From assembly GCA_034520725.1 (NCBI GenBank), contig JAXHNH010000001.1:276821-340820 (forward strand): 64,000 nt of DNA, in the 5' to 3' direction. This DNA comes from Gracilimonas sp034520725. Its GTDB lineage: Bacteria > Bacteroidota > Rhodothermia > Balneolales > Balneolaceae. Below are positions 45,251 through 53,200 of the stretch, in pieces. Below the pieces are notes generated by a model. It was not told the DNA's origin, made no database searches, and worked only from the letters and a program-made list of their open reading frames with translations. A program made the position numbers and the translations under genes. Within the stretch, counting starts at the first letter, position 1. Each line of letters starts with the position of its first letter.

Positions 45251-46192
45251 TTATTTTTTACTTTTAACCTCATCCAGATCCTTCAAAGAAAGCCCCTCCA
45301 TCAGAGCCTCATAATTTGAGATATCTTTAGGCAGGATCACGCTGTTTTCATCCCGGCCAAGACCTGAGAGGACGTCCAGGTACTTTTCTGAAAGCTTGAG
45401 CTTCATGGCTTCAGCTCCTTTAGGCTGGGCAAGGGCATCAGCTACTTCCTCGATGGATTTTGCGGTGGCTTCGGCAATCGACAGGATCTCTTCGGCGTAT
45501 CCTTCCGCTTCGTTGATACGGCGCTGCATTTCAGCTTCCGAGATGTTAATGATCTCAGTACGAATACCTTCTGCATCATTGACCTTAGATCCTTTTACAC
45601 CCTCAGACTTGGCGATGATGGCGCGACGATCACGTTCGGCAGTCATTTGTCGTTCCATAGCCTTTTGGACAGTACGCGGAGTTAGGATGTTTTTGATCTC
45701 GTATCGGTGGACTTTAATTCCCCACAATTGTTCTACTTCGCTAAGTACTTTAACCACTTCACGACTCATGGAGGCTCGTTCTTCAAAAGTCTGATCAAGT
45801 TCCATATTTCCGAGAACCGATCGGGTTGTGGTTTGAGCAAGTTGTACAGCTGCGTACCGATAATTGGTGGTCCCATAGCTGGCGTTCACGGGGTCCATAA
45901 CGCTAAGGTAGATCACTCCGTCAACTTCCACCTTTACGTTGTCTTTGGTGAAACATTCCTGCGGCTCCACTTCAATTGTTTCTTCACGGAGATCCTGTTT
46001 GTACACTACTTTATCGATGAAGGGGATAAGGGCATGAAAACCCGGACCTAATGTTTTGTGATAGTTGCCCAGGCGTTCCACTATAAAAGCAAATTGATTA
46101 GGTACCAGGCGTAATGATCGTACAAATTGATACATTACATAAATGGAGAATAATCCTAATAAGATCTTACTCATTGTTTCAAAAATTTCCAT
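45251..46192 (-). CDS. SPFH/stomatin-like membrane protein (second copy)
   Basis: 313 residues with one N-terminal membrane helix (about 6-25). The SPFH/Band 7 domain (about 30-200) contains LGNYHKTLGPGFHALIPFID and the conserved helical segment ending ERQMTAERDRRA. A coiled-coil C-terminal part (about 200-280, EAEMQRRINEAEGYAEEIL) follows. These proteins form ring or cage oligomers on the inner membrane (QmcA-like), often paired with NfeD. Third gene of the minus-strand set nfeD - SPFH1 - SPFH2, 11 bp after SPFH1. The two copies are clearly related but diverged, so they may form hetero-oligomers. Confidence 0.92.
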   Translation of the reverse strand: MEIFETMSKILLGLFSIYVMYQFVRSLRLVPNQFAFIVERLGNYHKTLGPGFHALIPFIDKVVYKQDLREETIEVEPQECFTKDNVKVEVDGVIYLSVMDPVNASYGTTNYRYAAVQLAQTTTRSVLGNMELDQTFEERASMSREVVKVLSEVEQLWGIKVHRYEIKNILTPRTVQKAMERQMTAERDRRAIIAKSEGVKGSKVNDAEGIRTEIINISEAEMQRRINEAEGYAEEILSIAEATAKSIEEVADALAQPKGAEAMKLKLSEKYLDVLSGLGRDENSVILPKDISNYEALMEGLSLKDLDEVKSKK

Positions 46193-46203
46193 GATAATGC
46201 TCC

Positions 46204-47157
46204 TTAATTACTTGCTTTGGTTTTATTGGATAGGCCTGAATCTGAACCCTTGGTGTGATCGCTTATGGTACTTACACCTTCAAAAAAGGTTTTCAGGTTG
46301 GCAGTTTCAGTAGGAAGAACGGATACATTTGTTTTTTTGATGATATGTCCGAATTGCTTGATGTATTGCTCAACTAATTTGGTTTTAACGGCAAGTTCAC
46401 CACCGGGACGTTCAATGGCTTCAGCCACTCTTCGAATACCCTGAGCGGTTGCGGTTGCTACCAACTCGATCTCTTTAGCCCGACCTTTGGCTTCATTGAT
46501 ACGTTTTTGCCGGTTCGCCTCAGAGACCAAAACCTGACTTTGTTGTTCTCCTTCTGATTCATAAATACGCGCCTGCCGGTGTCCCTCAGAATTGGTGATC
46601 TCTGCACGTTTTTCACGTTCGGCTTCCATCTGTCGCTCCATGGTATCAATGATCTCGCTGGAAGGACGTATGTTCTTGAGCTCATACCGCATCACCTTTA
46701 TACCCCACGGATCGGCCGCTTTGTCAATTTCACGTACAATATTTTCATTCATTTTCTCACGTTCTGAAAAGGTATCGTCGAGTGTCATTTTACCGATCTC
46801 ACTACGCATGGTAGTTTGAGCCAGATTCACTGCCGCTGCCTGATAATCGGAAATACCATAACTGGCTTTGTGAGAATTCATCACTTTAAGATAAACGAGT
46901 CCATCAACGGCAACCTCGATGTTATCTTTGGTGATACAAGTTTGGCTTGGAACATCCAGTACTTGTTCGCGCATCTCTTGACTATAGGCCGGGCGGTCCA
47001 CAAAGGGAATCAAAAAGTGAAAACCGGGTTTAAGGGTTTTTTTATACTTACCAAGCCGCTCTTGAATAACCTCTTCCCGAAACTCCACGATCTGAAATAA
47101 ACGGGTGAGTATGAAATACGATAATACAATGACGATCAATAATGTGGTCCAAATCAT
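46204..47157 (-). CDS. SPFH/stomatin-like membrane protein (first copy)
   Basis: 317 residues with an N-terminal membrane helix (about 3-22) followed by the Band 7 domain (LGKYKKTLKPGFHFLIPFVD, ISDYQAAAVNLAQTTMRSEI, WGIKVMRYELKNIRP) and a coiled coil (about 195-265, NRQKRINEAKGRAKEIELVA). Close in layout to the other SPFH gene and to Bacteroidetes/Proteobacteria QmcA. A Ser/Lys/Asn-rich tail (SDHTKGSDSGLSNKTKASN) is unique to this copy. Lies one base after nfeD, so co-translated with it. Role: membrane microdomain scaffold that can restrain membrane proteases (family knowledge). Confidence 0.92.
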   Translation of the reverse strand: MIWTTLLIVIVLSYFILTRLFQIVEFREEVIQERLGKYKKTLKPGFHFLIPFVDRPAYSQEMREQVLDVPSQTCITKDNIEVAVDGLVYLKVMNSHKASYGISDYQAAAVNLAQTTMRSEIGKMTLDDTFSEREKMNENIVREIDKAADPWGIKVMRYELKNIRPSSEIIDTMERQMEAEREKRAEITNSEGHRQARIYESEGEQQSQVLVSEANRQKRINEAKGRAKEIELVATATAQGIRRVAEAIERPGGELAVKTKLVEQYIKQFGHIIKKTNVSVLPTETANLKTFFEGVSTISDHTKGSDSGLSNKTKASN

Positions 47158-47158
47158 G

Positions 47159-47656
47159 TCAGTTCCTATTTGATTCTTTTAGTTGATTACCTTTTGGGTC
47201 TATGAAGTCGACCGGTTCCACGATCCATGTGGTGTTATCCCTGTATTTAATGCGAACCTGAACACCGACAGGAATATCTCCGTCAAGTGAGCGGGCCTGC
47301 CAGGAAATTCCCTGAAAACGAATCCTGCCATCATTATTGAATTCATTGATCGGTTCGGTCACTTCAACGACCTTATCCATGGCTTCGAAATCCTCATCAG
47401 CTAATTTATAAGAGCTTTCACCTTTAAAATATTTATTTATAAATGGCCTGATGGCGATGGTCATAATGGTGGATGAGAAGAGCCAGATAAAAGTGGCGGT
47501 CAGAGGATCCTCCAAAAAACCAAAATATCGGAGAATGCCTACACCTAAGCCGTTTAACCCAAGTAAAATGGCCACACCGCCGGGCAGTACCGCCTCAAGT
47601 AAGATCAGAAGTATTCCCCCGATAAGGAATATCCAAGTCAGAATTTCGCTATCCAT
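47159..47656 (-). CDS. NfeD family membrane protein
   Basis: Short-form NfeD (about 165 residues) with two to three N-terminal membrane segments (ILTWIFLIGGILLILLEAVL, PLTATFIWLFSSTIMTIAIR) and a C-terminal OB-fold (about 90-150, GRIRFQGISWQARS, VRIKYRDNTTWIVEPVD). The partner of SPFH proteins in many bacteria, as here, where it is the first gene of the operon. Start chosen at the ATG at 47656, preceded by AAAAGG; the in-frame GTG at 47665 would add three residues. Supports a stomatin-NfeD membrane complex. Confidence 0.88.
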   Translation of the reverse strand: MDSEILTWIFLIGGILLILLEAVLPGGVAILLGLNGLGVGILRYFGFLEDPLTATFIWLFSSTIMTIAIRPFINKYFKGESSYKLADEDFEAMDKVVEVTEPINEFNNDGRIRFQGISWQARSLDGDIPVGVQVRIKYRDNTTWIVEPVDFIDPKGNQLKESNRN

Positions 47657-47835
47657 TTGTAACACCTTTTAATTTATTTTATAGATAGGGATTTGACCGC
47701 AAAAAATCTTCCTCGATTTACAATTAATTTTGTTTACTATCGATTCATTTTATTTAGCATCCAGTAACGAAGCTACAGTACAAAATAATAGCTCATAGCT
47801 GAACGCTTTTTCTGGATGAAGACTTATATTTAGGC

Positions 47836-49626
47836 ATGAGTAATAAAGAGAAAAAAGAAAATAAATCCATCAAATCACTTTGGCTGACGCTGAAGCAGAT
47901 ATTTGCCCTGAGCAAACCCTATCGGTTGCGGTTTTACACGGCAACAGTTGCGGCTATACTTGCATCAGCTGTTTGGCTAACGGTGCCGTTGGGCTTACGT
48001 GAATTACTGGATGCTGTTTTTGAAACCGGTAATAATGAGCTGCTCAATTGGCTTGCTATCGGTTTATTTGGGCTCTTTGTATTGCAGGCTGCTTTCTCAT
48101 TTTTTGGGAATTATCATCTGGAGTGGGTGGGTGAGCGGGTTGTCACAGATCTGCGTAAGAAAGTGTATGAACACCTACACCGGCTTGGTTTTAAATTCTT
48201 TGCAGAAAGACGGCTGGGGGAGATCACCTCAAGGCTCACCAATGATGTAGGATCTATCCGCACAGCACTTACCGATTCGCTTCCACAATTACTCACCATC
48301 ACATTTTCATTGATCGGTTCGGTTTCTCTGATGGTTGTTTTGAACTGGCGGCTAAGCATGGTGATCTTTGTGACGGTACCTTTTGTGACTTTGGCCACGC
48401 GATATTTTGGGCAAAAGATCAGGTACCTTTCCAAAGATATTCAGGATGAACTGGCGGATTCAACAGCCGTTGCAGAGGATGCATTGGGGGCTGTGCGGTT
48501 GGTAAAAGCTTTTGTGCGGGAAGATTATGAAGTCAGCCGCTATAAAGATGCTGTTGAAAAGCTGTTTATCACAGCCCGAAGAAAAGTTGTACTTACTCAG
48601 TTTTTTTGGTCCGGTGTTGGGATCATGTTCATGAGTACATTGGTTATCATTTTTTGGTACGGAGGCAAGGAAGTGCTTGCTGATCGGCTTACGGCCGGAG
48701 ACTTGGTCGCTTTCATTATATATGCGCTGAATATTTCGAGATCAATCAGTCAAACATCCAGACTTTATACGGCTGTTAATACTGCAGCAGGAGCTTCAGA
48801 ACGAATTTTTGAGCTACTTGAAGAAACTCCTGAGATAGAGAACGATCCAAATGCAGTTACATTGGAATCAGTAAAAGGCGAGGTCACTATTGAAGATCTT
48901 TGGTTTAGCTACGAAGGAGAAAAAGACGTTTTAAAGGGAATCTCTTTCAGGGCAGAAGCCGGTAAAACAATTGCTTTGGTAGGACCAAGCGGAGCCGGGA
49001 AGACAACCCTATTGAATCTTATCCCACGGTTCTATGATCCCCAGAGGGGAGCCATCTATGTGGATGACATCAACATTCAGGAAGTAAAGTTTAAGTCACT
49101 GAGGCATCATATTTCCATAGTTCCTCAGGAAGTACATTTGTTCGGAACGACCATTCGGGAGAATATTATATACGGCAAACTGGATGCCACAGAAGATGAG
49201 ATCATTCAAGCGGCTAAAGATGCCAATGCACATGATTTTATTCTGCAAACTGACCTTGGCTATGATTCACTTGTTGGTGAAAAAGGAGTTAAACTTAGTG
49301 GTGGTCAGCGACAACGGCTCGCCATAGCCCGAGCTATTCTCAAAGATCCGGCCATTCTTTTGCTGGATGAAGCTACCTCATCACTGGATTCGGAATCTGA
49401 GGCTCAGGTTCAGGAAGCATTAAACCGGCTCATGGAAAACCGAACAACTTTTGTGATCGCACATAGATTATCAACGGTTCAGCACGCGGATAAAATTCTG
49501 GTCATGGACGAAGGGAAGATCGTAGAAGAGGGAACTCACCTTGAACTCATCGAGCAAAAAGGGTTATACAGTCACCTTTACGAATTACAATTCAGGGATC
49601 TGGATGAAGCTAAGAACGTGCACTGA
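47836..49626 (+). CDS. ABC transporter, fused permease and ATPase (MsbA-like)
   Basis: 596 residues forming a half-transporter that works as a homodimer in the inner membrane, exporting lipids, drugs or polysaccharide precursors. The N-terminal membrane domain has six helices (about 25-330) including the MsbA-type segment GEITSRLTNDVGSIRTALTD. The nucleotide-binding domain has Walker A GPSGAGKTT (383-391), signature LSGGQ (487-491) and Walker B LLLDEATS (D511, catalytic E512), and the H-loop AHRLST. The substrate cannot be read; lipid A flippase activity is only one option. Monocistronic and convergent with the repeat protein, the two stop codons lying 14 bp apart. Likely promoter -7 element TATATTTA at 47823. 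Confidence 0.93.
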   Translation: MSNKEKKENKSIKSLWLTLKQIFALSKPYRLRFYTATVAAILASAVWLTVPLGLRELLDAVFETGNNELLNWLAIGLFGLFVLQAAFSFFGNYHLEWVGERVVTDLRKKVYEHLHRLGFKFFAERRLGEITSRLTNDVGSIRTALTDSLPQLLTITFSLIGSVSLMVVLNWRLSMVIFVTVPFVTLATRYFGQKIRYLSKDIQDELADSTAVAEDALGAVRLVKAFVREDYEVSRYKDAVEKLFITARRKVVLTQFFWSGVGIMFMSTLVIIFWYGGKEVLADRLTAGDLVAFIIYALNISRSISQTSRLYTAVNTAAGASERIFELLEETPEIENDPNAVTLESVKGEVTIEDLWFSYEGEKDVLKGISFRAEAGKTIALVGPSGAGKTTLLNLIPRFYDPQRGAIYVDDINIQEVKFKSLRHHISIVPQEVHLFGTTIRENIIYGKLDATEDEIIQAAKDANAHDFILQTDLGYDSLVGEKGVKLSGGQRQRLAIARAILKDPAILLLDEATSSLDSESEAQVQEALNRLMENRTTFVIAHRLSTVQHADKILVMDEGKIVEEGTHLELIEQKGLYSHLYELQFRDLDEAKNVH

Positions 49627-49640
49627 AAAGTCAGATCTGA

Positions 49641-50381
49641 TTAGTTGTCGGCTTCAAAGGCATTAACGACATCCGGGAAGCTCATTTGTTGTAATAATCC
49701 GTTTTCGTTGAGTTGATCCAGGAATTCCGGAGTCACACCGGCTTCATAATAGGCAACTACGGCAGGAAAAGATGAGATCTGTAGATAACCTGCTTCATTC
49801 AGTTCATTCAGGTACTCCATGGTAACTCCACTCTCGTGATAGGCAATAATAGCAGGAAAGGATTGGTCGGTTATTCCGGCTTCTGTTAACTGATTGAGAT
49901 ATTCAATTGGTACCCCAGCTTCGTACATGGTTTGGATACCAATATTACTGTAATATTCATTTAAACCATTTGCGTTAGCAGCTGCCAAAAATTCTATGAA
50001 ACCTTCTGAAGTAACTTCCCCCGGTGCCATTGGGTTGTCAGGAATGGCAGGTATTGTTGGAATGTCAAAGGAGGGAGCTTCAGGAGCAGAAACGAAAGTA
50101 GCCTCATTACTGCCAAATACACTATTCCATACCTGACTCATATTCCAGTCGTTGATCCATAGATATGATGCTGCAAAAACTACAAATATGAGAATGGCAT
50201 TTTTGAATTGTGATCTGTCATCGTCCTCTTCGATATATTGCTCAGAGGCTGACATTTGTTCTTCCCGGCTCATTTTTCGGATGTATTCATCCAGATTGAA
50301 ATTCGGATCATTGTCAGCATGACCATCAATTTCTGATTCGAAAGAGTAATTGTTGTACTTATTTTTTTGTCCCATGATCAA
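49641..50381 (-). CDS. Membrane protein with 30-residue helical repeats
   Basis: 246 residues: an acidic cytoplasmic N-terminus (1-58), one transmembrane helix (about 60-76), a proline-rich spacer (98-121) and a C-terminal domain of tandem repeats. The repeats have an exact period of 30 residues, with SFP at 174, 204 and 234. Each unit reads SFP.(I/V)(I/V)AY.E(A/S)GVT.E(Y/F)L..L.E.G with few changes, and a diverged first unit covers 144-173. Similar GVTPEY helical repeats occur next to M56/BlaR-type proteins. The periplasmic repeats would suit a protein-binding or scaffold role. No family name can be given. Confidence 0.7.
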   Translation of the reverse strand: MIMGQKNKYNNYSFESEIDGHADNDPNFNLDEYIRKMSREEQMSASEQYIEEDDDRSQFKNAILIFVVFAASYLWINDWNMSQVWNSVFGSNEATFVSAPEAPSFDIPTIPAIPDNPMAPGEVTSEGFIEFLAAANANGLNEYYSNIGIQTMYEAGVPIEYLNQLTEAGITDQSFPAIIAYHESGVTMEYLNELNEAGYLQISSFPAVVAYYEAGVTPEFLDQLNENGLLQQMSFPDVVNAFEADN

Positions 50382-50435
50382 ATGTTTTCAATTTAGACGT
50401 ACAAAACAGGGCGATTGTTTCAAATTTTGAAAATT

Positions 50436-51392
50436 TTACCAAGGTAAATTATCCAGATCCACATTTCCACCGGTTATGATGATACCGACTTTCTTGCCGC
50501 TGACCTCAACTTTTTTGTCAAACACGGCAGACACCGGTACGGCGCAAGAGGCTTCAATGATCATGTTCATGCGTTCCCAGATAAATCGCATCGACTCTAT
50601 TATGGAATCCTCGCTGACCGTTACAATATCATCTACATTCCTTCTGATGATAGAAAAAGGCAACTTCCCCAGAGACGTCCTTAAACCATCCGCGATCGTA
50701 TCAGGATCTTTGACTGGAATAAGTTCTCCTGTTTTGAACGATCGATAGGCATCATCGGCCATTTCAGGCTCTGCTCCGATCACTTTGATATCAGGTTTCA
50801 TAGCTTTTGCTGAAATAGAGGTGCCGCTCAGGAGTCCTCCGCCGCCAACCGGGGTAATGATCATATCAAGGTCCGGTTGGTCTTCCAGTAATTCGATGGC
50901 GGCTGTTCCCTGGCCGGCAATAACACGAGCATCATCATAAGGATGAATGAAAGTGGCTCCGGTCTTTTCAACAATTTTCTCCAGCGTTGTTTCCCGCGCT
51001 TCCAATGTGGATTCGCAAAAAGTAACCTGAGCTCCGTAACCTTTAACGGCCTTAACTTTTATTTTTGGCGCATTTTCAGGCATCACCACATTGGCTGGGA
51101 TACCCCGCATTTTGGCCGCAAGAGCTACTGCTTGAGCGTGATTTCCGGAAGAATGAGTTGCCACACCCTTTTTAGCCTCATCATCACTCAAAGAGAAGAT
51201 GGCGTTGCATGCTCCCCGGAACTTAAAGGCCCCCACTTTTTGAAAATTCTCGCATTTAAAAAAGATATTTGCTCCGGCTCTTTCATCCACGCTTCTGCTT
51301 GTGAAGATCGGTGTGCGATTTGCACGTTCTTTTATGATTTGGTGGGCTTTCTTAATTTCGTCAAAAGAAGGTGTAGTTTGAAGAGTATTCAT
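50436..51392 (-). CDS. Threonine/serine dehydratase-family PLP enzyme
   Basis: 318-residue fold-type II PLP enzyme without an ACT domain, which suggests a catabolic threonine ammonia-lyase or a serine racemase-like enzyme rather than biosynthetic IlvA. PLP lysine K57 in VGAFKFRGA, substrate loop THSSGNHAQAVALAA, PLP-phosphate glycine loop TPVGGGGLLSG, and the C-terminal ITGGNVDLD segment. The reaction would deaminate threonine to 2-oxobutanoate or racemise serine; the sequence alone does not choose. Three bases separate its stop from nothing known: its upstream neighbour is the AsmA-like gene on the same strand, with a 3-bp gap, so co-transcription is likely. Confidence 0.9.
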   Translation of the reverse strand: MNTLQTTPSFDEIKKAHQIIKERANRTPIFTSRSVDERAGANIFFKCENFQKVGAFKFRGACNAIFSLSDDEAKKGVATHSSGNHAQAVALAAKMRGIPANVVMPENAPKIKVKAVKGYGAQVTFCESTLEARETTLEKIVEKTGATFIHPYDDARVIAGQGTAAIELLEDQPDLDMIITPVGGGGLLSGTSISAKAMKPDIKVIGAEPEMADDAYRSFKTGELIPVKDPDTIADGLRTSLGKLPFSIIRRNVDDIVTVSEDSIIESMRFIWERMNMIIEASCAVPVSAVFDKKVEVSGKKVGIIITGGNVDLDNLPW

Positions 51393-51395
51393 GGG

Positions 51396-52979
51396 TTATT
51401 GAATGGTATCTTGAATTCCGGATAAAAGTGATTTCCACCAGAAGGCAAAAATAGATTTTTCAACTTCACGTTCAAAACTAATTTTACCAATAGTGGGATC
51501 GGGTTCCGTATTTTCAGATTTTATAGAAAAATTGGTGGCAATAAAGTCTTTGAATTTTTCTCCGATCCCCTGTTCACCGGTATCCTCATCTAAGAAAGAG
51601 ATCTTCAGATTCTTGTATAGGATCAATGCTTCTCCTGTGGAAGAATCAGAATTTAGCTGAAAATCTGCGTCAAGGCTTTCGATCAATCCATCTTCAACCC
51701 TCACAAAACCTGATCTTGCGAGGATATCACTAGCTATATTCGGGTCGAGACTACCCAGGTTTGCTTTCACGGTGTGAAAGTCATATTCATTAAAAACTGG
51801 ATAAGTGACATCAAGAGTGAGTGGGGCACTCTCCATAAAAAGAGTTTCGACGTGCAGCTTCAGGGTATCCTCGGAAAAATCGGGGTGGCTGGCTGTTCTG
51901 ATGTTTGATAGGGTTGCCTCAAGATCATTAAAAGAGATAGCTGCGGAGGAGTCGGATGGAGGTTTATGTTCTCCATAGATTATTGTACCCCCGGAAATAG
52001 TAATACTATCGACCCCGATAGAAAAATCAATGGATTTAGCCAAACCATTCAGTAGGGGTTTCACAGTAGATTTATCTTTCCGGTCGATCTGTTTATTTCG
52101 GAAGACCTCCATCCATGGCTCATTAATAATTAGATCTTCCACATTTATATGTTTATCAGCCAGTGAGTTGATGTCAATTCCGGAAAGGGAAAGTTCGGGA
52201 ATATCAAGATCTATACGATCGAGCTGAAAGCCTTTGGCTTCAGAAAATTCATACTTAGGCCATAATGGAGAAAGTGCCATATTGGCAATGGAAAATGATC
52301 TTGCCTGTTTGTCAAAACTGAAGTTGCCGATCGAAAGGTCATAAAAATCTTTCTGAATGTTCCATTTGACTCCTGCACCCTGAATGTGCAAATGCTCCAT
52401 AAAAAGTAATTCAGAGCCATTAAGCAGTTTGTTGATGTCCACATCACCGGCCTCTAAAGAAATATCACTGATCGAGAAGAGTTCCGTTCCATCTGATGTG
52501 TTGATGGTTCCGCTTCCGTTTACAATAAATAAAGCAAAGGTAGCCAGGTCTTCAACTGATTCATTCACTTCGCCTGAATCATTGCCAGAAAATAGAGATG
52601 AGGAAAGATCACGTTCAAGGATCTTTACATTCGGCTCGATAACAGTAATGGAGTTGAAATCAGGAAATGAGTCACCAAATAAACTCCAAAGCCTGATGCC
52701 TTTCATGGATACTGAGGTTGCTGTGATCTGCTTAACATGGGGGGAAGTGCTGTCCGGTTGAATGGAAATGGAGTCAACAGAAATTGACCGCCTGAACAGG
52801 CTGATATCGATGTCAGTGAAGTCGAGTTTATAATTCTGTACTGTTTGCTTATCGAACTCTTTGCTTAGGGCTTGTTTCAGGGGTTCTTCCAAAAAAATAG
52901 GGAGTATGAAAGCAGCAGCTACAGCAATAAGCAAAGCAGCTGCCAAAATAATGGCGAAAATTTTCAGACCTTTATTCAT
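51396..52979 (-). CDS. AsmA/DUF748-like envelope protein
   Basis: 527 residues. One N-terminal transmembrane helix (about 7-29) is followed by a long beta-rich region of repeated short strands (for example FTDIDISLFRRSISVDSISI, HINVEDLIINEPWMEVF, VDSITISGGTIIYGE). This is the pattern of AsmA/TamB-type or DUF748 proteins that bridge inner and outer membranes and carry lipids. The C-terminus FEREVEKSIFAFWWKSLLSG is characteristic of this subgroup. A lipid-transport or outer-membrane assembly role is inferred from fold. Co-transcribed with the downstream dehydratase. Confidence 0.75.
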   Translation of the reverse strand: MNKGLKIFAIILAAALLIAVAAAFILPIFLEEPLKQALSKEFDKQTVQNYKLDFTDIDISLFRRSISVDSISIQPDSTSPHVKQITATSVSMKGIRLWSLFGDSFPDFNSITVIEPNVKILERDLSSSLFSGNDSGEVNESVEDLATFALFIVNGSGTINTSDGTELFSISDISLEAGDVDINKLLNGSELLFMEHLHIQGAGVKWNIQKDFYDLSIGNFSFDKQARSFSIANMALSPLWPKYEFSEAKGFQLDRIDLDIPELSLSGIDINSLADKHINVEDLIINEPWMEVFRNKQIDRKDKSTVKPLLNGLAKSIDFSIGVDSITISGGTIIYGEHKPPSDSSAAISFNDLEATLSNIRTASHPDFSEDTLKLHVETLFMESAPLTLDVTYPVFNEYDFHTVKANLGSLDPNIASDILARSGFVRVEDGLIESLDADFQLNSDSSTGEALILYKNLKISFLDEDTGEQGIGEKFKDFIATNFSIKSENTEPDPTIGKISFEREVEKSIFAFWWKSLLSGIQDTIQ

Positions 52980-53200
52980 ATTGTAAAATTGAGATTAAAC
53001 CCCATAAAGAAAAGAGATTGCCTGGATATTTTCTCCCTTAATCTTAAGTGATATTTAAATTAAACGTGTTTTCAGAGTTTAACAAACTTCCCCACTCTAT
53101 CATAAATCAAATGTTTACATTTTTCTGATCTGAATTTGCGAAAGTTAATAATTAGTTGTGTGCCTTTAATTTAATTAACCAGTATATATGAGTCTGTTAA

